A stretch of DNA of 64,000 bases, from NCBI RefSeq assembly GCF_005870035.1, contig NZ_SWJG01000010.1:124001-188000 (forward strand), written 5' to 3'. Shown one piece after another: positions 59,590 through 64,000 of the stretch. The stretch's first letter is position 1. Each line of letters opens with the position of its first letter. A program made the translations under genes and the position numbers. The notes beneath the pieces are model-generated. The model worked only from the letters and a program-made list of their open reading frames with translations, was not told where the DNA came from and searched no databases. The DNA is from Spirosoma lacussanchae (GTDB lineage: Bacteria; Bacteroidota; Bacteroidia; Cytophagales; Spirosomataceae).

Positions 59590-59605
59590 TCACTGATGAC
59601 TGATT

Positions 59606-60769
59606 ATGACTGATCGTTACGCCCAGCGGGGAGTTTCCGCCAGCAAAGAAGACGTACACGCGGCTATTGCCCAACTCGACAAAGGTTTGTTTCCGAAAGC
59701 GTTCTGCAAGATTGTGCCCGACACCCTGGCAGGCGACCCGGATTTCTGCACCATCATGCATGCCGACGGCGCCGGTACCAAATCGTCGCTGGCGTATCTC
59801 TACTGGCGCGAAACCGGCGATCGGAGCGTATGGCGCGGCATTGCTCAGGATGCCGTGGTCATGAATACCGACGATCTGATCTGCGTGGGTGCCACGGGTC
59901 CGATGCTGTTGTCGAGTACCATCGGCCGCAACAAAAACCTGATTCCGGGCGAGGTCATTGCCGACATTATCAACGGCACCGAAGACGTGCTGGCCATGCT
60001 GCGCGAACACGGCATCGATATTTACAGCACCGGGGGCGAAACGGCCGACGTTGGCGACCTGGTCCGGACCATTATTGTCGACAGCACCGTCATTGCCCGG
60101 ATGCGACGCGATCAGGTTATCAGCAATGACCGCATTCAACCCGGCGACGTGGTGGTTGGGCTGGCCTCGTTTGGGCAGGCCACCTACGAAAACCAGTATA
60201 ACGGCGGCATGGGCAGCAACGGCCTTACCTCAGCTCGTCACGATGTGCTAACCCACGCGCTGGCCGACGCTTATCCGGAGAGCTTCGACCCGGCCGTCGA
60301 CCGAAGTCTGGTCTACAGCGGCTCCAAACGACTCACTGATGTTGTTGAAGGGACCGGACTAACCGTTGGGCAGTTGATTCTGTCGCCTACGCGCACTTAT
60401 GCGCCCGTTGCCCGCGTGCTGCTGGACGAACTCCGCCCGCAGATTCACGGCATGGTGCATTGCTCGGGCGGGGCGCAGACCAAAGTGCTTCATTTTGTTG
60501 ATAACCTGCATATCATCAAGGATAACCTCTTCCCTATTCCGCCCCTGTTCCGGCTTATTCAGCAGGAGAGCGGAACGGCCTGGCAGGAAATGTACAAAGT
60601 GTTCAACATGGGCCACCGGCTCGAAGTTTATCTGGCCGAAGAACACGCGCAGCGGGTGATCGACGTATCGGCGTCGTTCGGCATTCCGGCGCAGGTCATC
60701 GGCCGGGTCGAGTCGTTTGCGGGAAAGCAGGTAACGATCCGCAGCGAAGTCGGCACATTTACCTACTAA
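59606..60769 (+). CDS. purM: Phosphoribosylformylglycinamidine cyclo-ligase (AIR synthase)
   Basis: 387 residues. PurM/AIRS pattern: MTDRYAQRGVSASKEDVHAAI, IMHADGAGTKSSLAYLYWRE, IAQDAVVMNTDDLICVGATGP, YSTGGETADVGDLVRTIIVD, VVGLASFGQATYENQYNGGMGSNG and the C-terminal MVHCSGGAQTKVLHFV. The enzyme closes the imidazole ring of FGAM to AIR with ATP in purine synthesis. The sequence is of the divergent Bacteroidetes type, a little longer than the E. coli enzyme. No other pur gene is adjacent. Confidence 0.92.
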   Translation: MTDRYAQRGVSASKEDVHAAIAQLDKGLFPKAFCKIVPDTLAGDPDFCTIMHADGAGTKSSLAYLYWRETGDRSVWRGIAQDAVVMNTDDLICVGATGPMLLSSTIGRNKNLIPGEVIADIINGTEDVLAMLREHGIDIYSTGGETADVGDLVRTIIVDSTVIARMRRDQVISNDRIQPGDVVVGLASFGQATYENQYNGGMGSNGLTSARHDVLTHALADAYPESFDPAVDRSLVYSGSKRLTDVVEGTGLTVGQLILSPTRTYAPVARVLLDELRPQIHGMVHCSGGAQTKVLHFVDNLHIIKDNLFPIPPLFRLIQQESGTAWQEMYKVFNMGHRLEVYLAEEHAQRVIDVSASFGIPAQVIGRVESFAGKQVTIRSEVGTFTY

Positions 60770-60822
60770 CTCACGGGTTAGTTATTTTTTTATCTACATT
60801 CGTGGCGATCACGTTACTCGCC

Positions 60823-61920
60823 ATGCGTTACTTCTACACCATTTGCCTGCTGGCTGTGTCAGCCGTTGTACAGGCGCAGGTCAGCTTTTCGGCCACCTGG
60901 CCCTTCAACGGCGCTACGACGGGCAGCGCCAGCCATGCCAACGTCAGTACCGGCGGAGCCAGTTTTGTCGGCGTAGCTCCTAACAACGTAGCCGGTTATG
61001 TTCCCGGCCAGAATGGGCAGGCCGTCAACGTAGCCAACTGGTCGCAGTCGGCAGCCTGTAACTTTTCTGAGTATGTTCAGATCAGCGTCAGCGCGCAGAA
61101 CGGCCAGAGTATGACCCTCACTCAGCTGACTGTATTTGCCAACCGATCGAACAGCGGCCCGCAGGAGTTGCGACTTCGCTCCAGCGTCGACAATTACGCG
61201 TCGGATCTGATGACGTTTACTGTAGGGACCTCCTTCCAGCAGGCGTCGGCCAGCCTCTCGGGATCGGGTTTCACCAGCCAGACTGGTGCAGTCACGTTCC
61301 GGCTCTACGGTTGCAATGGCACCGGCGGTACCCTCCGGCTCGACGACCTGACCGTCAACGGCACCGTTACGGCAGCGCCCCTGCCCGTTTCGCTGCTCTC
61401 GTTCACCGCCAAACCCGAAGGTGATCGGGTACAGATTGCCTGGTCAACCACCTGGGAACGCGATGCCAGTCGCTTCGACATTGAACGCAGTACCGATCTG
61501 AAGGAGTTTGAAACCGTAGGCAGCGTACCGGCCAAAGGCACCACCGACCAGCGGCAGCAGTACGGCCTTACCGACCTCAACCCCCGCCCCGGCACAAGCT
61601 ATTACCGCCTGCGCCAGGTCGATTATAACGGCACAACCAGTATCTACCGTCCCGTAGCGGTTCAGATTAAAACCGGCGAGTCGGCCGTAGCTGTTTATCC
61701 AAACCCGGCCGAGTCGACCCGGATTCATTTGCGGCTCTGGAACGCCGATGGGGCTACCGTTCGGCTACTGACCCTGTCTGGCCAGCCCGTAGCCAGCAGT
61801 TTGCACCGCAGCGCTGGCGAGGCTGACCTGATTCCGGCTCAGCCGCTGACCGCCGGTCTCTATTGGCTCGAAACCACCCTGGGCGAACAACGACGAATCC
61901 AGCGGGTGCTGATTCGGTAA
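60823..61920 (+). CDS. Secreted protein with a T9SS type A sorting domain
   Basis: 365 residues from the ATG at 60823; a GTG seven codons earlier is less likely. Signal peptide MRYFYTICLLAVSAVVQAQ. Residues 20-185 form a beta-rich domain with many Ser/Asn/Gln/Gly (NGQSMTLTQLTVFANRSNSG, VTFRLYGCNGTGGTLRLDDL), typical of a beta-sandwich. Residues 195-290 are fibronectin-like (VQIAWSTTWERDASRFDIER, YRLRQVDYNGTTSIYRPV), and the end is the T9SS tail (VAVYPNPAESTRIHLRLW, GLYWLETTLGEQRRIQRVLI). It is exported across the outer membrane and attached to or released from the surface. No catalytic motif was recognised. Confidence 0.88.
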   Translation: MRYFYTICLLAVSAVVQAQVSFSATWPFNGATTGSASHANVSTGGASFVGVAPNNVAGYVPGQNGQAVNVANWSQSAACNFSEYVQISVSAQNGQSMTLTQLTVFANRSNSGPQELRLRSSVDNYASDLMTFTVGTSFQQASASLSGSGFTSQTGAVTFRLYGCNGTGGTLRLDDLTVNGTVTAAPLPVSLLSFTAKPEGDRVQIAWSTTWERDASRFDIERSTDLKEFETVGSVPAKGTTDQRQQYGLTDLNPRPGTSYYRLRQVDYNGTTSIYRPVAVQIKTGESAVAVYPNPAESTRIHLRLWNADGATVRLLTLSGQPVASSLHRSAGEADLIPAQPLTAGLYWLETTLGEQRRIQRVLIR

Positions 61921-62283
61921 TTTCGTCAGCAGCTGCTGGTTAGCAGGAAACATTGCTGGCAGGAAGAACCTCAGCGAGTAAAGTATGGATCAACGCCAGG
62001 TCTACATCCTGCTGCAGAAGAGAATTGGCTATACTCAGGTAGCCATTTAGCTATTTCTGATGAATCGGGTCTGCGTTCGCGCCAAATGATTTATCATCGG
62101 GGCGTCACCTACTCGTCCAGACCGGCAAAAAAAATCTCCGGAGATTCATAGTTCCGGAGATCTGTTTACCCACGCCAATGCTGGGATAATGTATGGAATC
62201 CATGGTTACGATTGTGTCTTTCTGCAGGATCAAGGCTAATGCCATAGCCAGAGAGAACGCTGTAACTGAGCATAAAGACCGGT
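61921..62283. other. Intergenic region with the DUF2283 terminator and no confident gene
   Basis: 363 bp between the T9SS gene and the DUF2283 gene, converging. On the minus strand a 35-codon open stretch (NGYLSIANSLLQQDVDLAL and on to a stop near 61950) could be a relic but is too short to name. A terminator hairpin lies at 62127-62161. No promoter or RNA gene recognised. Confidence 0.5.
62127..62161 (-). terminator. Intrinsic terminator of the DUF2283 transcript
   Basis: On the minus strand ATCTCCGGA, a 10-base loop and TCCGGAGAT form a 9-bp stem (62161-62134) followed by a run of T residues (A-run 62127-62134 on the plus strand). Good intrinsic terminator, 123 bp after the DUF2283 stop. 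Confidence 0.8.
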
Positions 62284-62478
62284 CTAAGCCACTTCAAGTT
62301 CAACCATTGTCGGGCGGTCCATCCGTTTAGACGCGTTCAGAATCTCAATGCCCACCATCATACCACTAGCATCATAATCAATAATCATACCCGGCCGGTC
62401 TGCATCGCTCTCCTCTATCTGGGCATCCGTCAGCTGAATGTAAAGTATATCCACCTCCCGGTCATATTTCACCTTCAT
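62284..62478 (-). CDS. DUF2283-family small protein
   Basis: 64 residues, MKVKYDREVDILYIQLTDAQ, then ESDADRPGMIIDYDASGMM, VGIEILNASKRM. This is the DUF2283 fold seen in small proteins that often sit next to DUF4258 proteins in toxin-antitoxin-like pairs. Directly upstream, overlapping its first 17 bp, is a decayed DUF4258 frame. So this is the surviving half of such a pair. Biochemical role unknown. Confidence 0.88.
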   Translation of the reverse strand: MKVKYDREVDILYIQLTDAQIEESDADRPGMIIDYDASGMMVGIEILNASKRMDRPTMVELEVA

Positions 62479-62730
62479 AGTACTTCGGTAGTTTCGACGT
62501 CTTATAAACAGTTTTTACAACGCAAGGTTGCTTTTCCGTATTGACGAATACTCCTACTAAGTACGTACCTTTTTCCTTTCAATTTTTGGCTGATAAACCT
62601 TCTGTCCATACCCACCCGATTCGTCATCGATAATCTAGTCTGGACGAATCAGTATAGATAGAACAGTTTGATCATCGATACCACGTTTTTCCATTTGTTC
62701 TCTGGCGTGGTTCGATACTTCGTAGATTAT
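62462..62730 (-). pseudogene. Decayed DUF4258-family gene paired with DUF2283
   Basis: Read on the minus strand from 62730: IIYEVSNHAREQMEKRGIDD, QTVLSILIRPD, then TAG (62637-62635), IIDDESGGYGQKVYQPKI, then after a one-base frame change near 62573-62580: KGTYLVGVFVNTEKQPC, VVKTVYKTSKLPKYYEGEI and a stop at 62464-62462. These are the DUF4258 blocks in order. Three lesions are seen: the expected start codon reads ATA, an in-frame TAG stands where Gln (CAG) would fit, and a single base is missing in an A-rich run. The 17-bp overlap with the DUF2283 start is the usual coupling. It cannot make a full protein. Confidence 0.8.
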
Positions 62731-62782
62731 GTCAGCTATCGATGGTCTATCTATTATCAGCGTCTGGTAAACAGACAATTAG

Positions 62783-62838
62783 CAGACAAGAGGCTCAACG
62801 TATCCGTGTGAAACGGCATAGGTTGAGCCTCTTGTCTG
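62783..62838 (-). terminator. Hairpin terminator after nrdB
   Basis: CAGACAAGAGGCTCAAC (62783-62799) and GTTGAGCCTCTTGTCTG (62822-62838) form a perfect 17-bp stem with a 22-base loop. It starts 12 bp after the nrdB stop (62851) on the minus strand and closes the gene against the decayed DUF4258 region. Confidence 0.8.
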
Positions 62839-62850
62839 AAAAATTACTGA

Positions 62851-63897
62851 TTAGAAATCAGCGTCGAGCACGAATCCTTTGGGTTCTTCGGTTACCTTGG
62901 CGGTTTCGGCCTCGCTGCCTTCCGGGTTCTGGGAAGCCGCCTTCATGGCTTTGAACTTGGCCATTACTTCGCCCCGCTGGTATTCGCCCACGCGCTTTTC
63001 GAAGAAGTTTGTTTTGCCCTGCAGCGAGATCATATCCATGAAATCGAAGGGGTTCGTTACGTTATAGATCTTACGCAGGCCGAGCGTCACCAGCAGGTGA
63101 TCCGCTACGAAAGCGATGTACTGCTTCATCAGATCGGCGTTCATCCCAATCAGCGACACGGGCAGCGCATCCGTCACAAACTCCTGCTCGATCTCAACCG
63201 CATTCCGGATAATATCGTACAGCTGCGACTCGGGTAGTTTGTTTTTGATATGGTCCGTGTAGAGCATGCAGGCAAAATCGCGGTGCAGGCCTTCGTCGCG
63301 CGAGATTAGCTCGTTCGAGAAGGTAAGGCCCGGCATCAGACCGCGTTTTTTCAGCCAGTAAATGGAGCAGAACGAACCCGAGAAGAAAATACCTTCTACG
63401 GCCGCAAACGCAATGAGCCGCTCGGCAAAGCTTCCGTTCTCGATCCAGCGCAGCGCCCACTCGGCTTTTTTCTGCACGCACGGAATAGTTTCGATGGCGT
63501 TGAGCAGCCGGTCTTTCTCGGCCGAATCTTTGATGTAGGTGTCAATCAGCAGCGAATAGGTCTCGGAGTGAATGTTCTCCATCATGACCTGGAACCCATA
63601 AAAGCATTTGGCTTCGGCATACTGCACTTCAGAGAGGAAGTTGACGGCCAGGTTTTCGTTCACGATACCGTCCGAAGCGGCAAAGAACGCCAGCACGTGC
63701 GAGATAAAGTGCCGCTCACCATCGTTCAGGCTATTCCAATCTTTCATATCCTGACCGAGGTCAATCTCTTCGGCAGTCCAGAACGACGCTTCGTGGGTTT
63801 TGTAATACTCCCAAATGTCCCAGTGCTTGATGGGGAACAGCACAAAGCGGTTTTTGTCTTCTTCTAAGATCGGCTCGATCACATCGTGTTGTACCAT
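62851..63897 (-). CDS. nrdB: Ribonucleoside-diphosphate reductase small subunit
   Basis: 348 residues. The di-iron/tyrosyl-radical site is visible: D76 in FFAASDGIVNE, then E107-N-I-H110-S-E-T-Y114, the ExxH followed by the radical Tyr, and EGLHRDFA near residue 200 for the second ExxH. It generates the radical used by NrdA to reduce NDPs to dNDPs. The C terminus ends in FVLDADF, the peptide that docks on NrdA, preceded by an acidic linker. nrdA is not in the window. Upstream a promoter-like TAATTTTG lies at 63978-63985. Confidence 0.96.
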   Translation of the reverse strand: MVQHDVIEPILEEDKNRFVLFPIKHWDIWEYYKTHEASFWTAEEIDLGQDMKDWNSLNDGERHFISHVLAFFAASDGIVNENLAVNFLSEVQYAEAKCFYGFQVMMENIHSETYSLLIDTYIKDSAEKDRLLNAIETIPCVQKKAEWALRWIENGSFAERLIAFAAVEGIFFSGSFCSIYWLKKRGLMPGLTFSNELISRDEGLHRDFACMLYTDHIKNKLPESQLYDIIRNAVEIEQEFVTDALPVSLIGMNADLMKQYIAFVADHLLVTLGLRKIYNVTNPFDFMDMISLQGKTNFFEKRVGEYQRGEVMAKFKAMKAASQNPEGSEAETAKVTEEPKGFVLDADF

Positions 63898-63977
63898 GTT
63901 GGGGTTGTTAATTTATGTGGTGAAAACCAGGTTACAAGGCTGGCTGTATCGACTAAAAAAGGGCAAGCTTCTTCTGA

Positions 63978-63985
63978 CAAAATTA
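63978..63985 (-). promoter_or_regulatory. Promoter -7 element (TAATTTTG) upstream of nrdB
   Basis: On the minus strand the bases read TAATTTTG, an exact TAnnTTTG match 80 bp before the nrdB ATG. The -33 region would fall outside the window. The remaining leader up to 63898 shows no hairpin or small ORF of note. Confidence 0.35.
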
Positions 63986-64000
63986 AGCGGTACGGCCACT

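Noticed and set aside
1..64000. CRISPR arrays, tRNA/rRNA genes, intact insertion sequences or phage genes
   Set aside because: No regularly spaced repeats, cloverleaf-like segments, transposase/integrase motifs or structural phage proteins were found on reading both strands, although a tRNA scan was not run.

Overview
The window looks like a stretch of chromosome from a Spirosoma-like member of the Cytophagales (Bacteroidota). The evidence is a SusC/SusD pair under an ECF sigma/FecR control pair, a protein with a type IX secretion (T9SS) C-terminal tail, the alternative Bacteroidetes GlmU-like protein, many Bacteroidetes-style lipoproteins, upstream elements matching TAnnTTTG, and a base composition clearly above 50% GC by eye. 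The genus is inferred; no rRNA, tRNA, CRISPR array, intact insertion sequence or phage was seen.

Layout. 1-15.7 kb is mostly housekeeping: the start of an aspartate aminotransferase-like gene, rsmH, a TlpA-like thioredoxin lipoprotein, lpdA, a TPR histidine kinase, an ECF sigma factor with a small overlapping partner gene, nth, ndk, an NrnA-like DHH phosphoesterase, two tandem FKBP lipoproteins, rdgB and a PpiD-like foldase. 15.8-18.5 kb holds a CrtA-like carotenoid oxygenase, a broken glycosidase-like gene, a coiled-coil lipoprotein and an exported redoxin. 18.9-25.9 kb is a multidrug efflux locus (tetR, tolC, adaptor, RND pump) with two matching candidate TetR operators and a PemK-type toxin-antitoxin pair sitting antisense between adaptor and pump. 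26.1-34.7 kb is a compact polysaccharide-utilisation locus: ECF sigma, FecR anti-sigma, SusC with an STN signalling domain, SusD and a GH30 glycosidase, probably for a beta-1,6-glucan-like substrate. 34.8-37.5 kb pairs a methyltransferase with a beta-solenoid membrane protein. 37.5-45.1 kb carries an M48 protease, a GT2 glycosyltransferase, recX, two exported RraA-like proteins divergent from a Tat-exported enolase-superfamily enzyme, and a TIGR01777 epimerase. 45.3-48.2 kb is a PadR regulator with a large MacB/FtsX permease. 49.3-53.1 kb is a minus-strand operon glmU-like, holB, rimB, rimK. 53.2-64 kb includes an unrecognised protein with a class II terpene-cyclase-like DxDDTA motif, an SDR, a ChaN protein, a two-component pair whose response regulator is fused to a cysteine-free thioredoxin-reductase-like enzyme, purM, a T9SS cargo protein, a decayed DUF4258/DUF2283 pair and nrdB.

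The best candidates for undescribed biology are the sensor kinase plus receiver/flavoenzyme fusion (56.4-59.5 kb), the DxDDTA protein (53.2-54.4 kb), the exported RraA/enolase-superfamily group (40.7-44.2 kb), and the methyltransferase/beta-solenoid pair (34.8-37.5 kb). The noncoding DNA is also structured: perfect palindromes of 36 and 40 bp lie between genes, and a small dispersed repeat appears at least three times.
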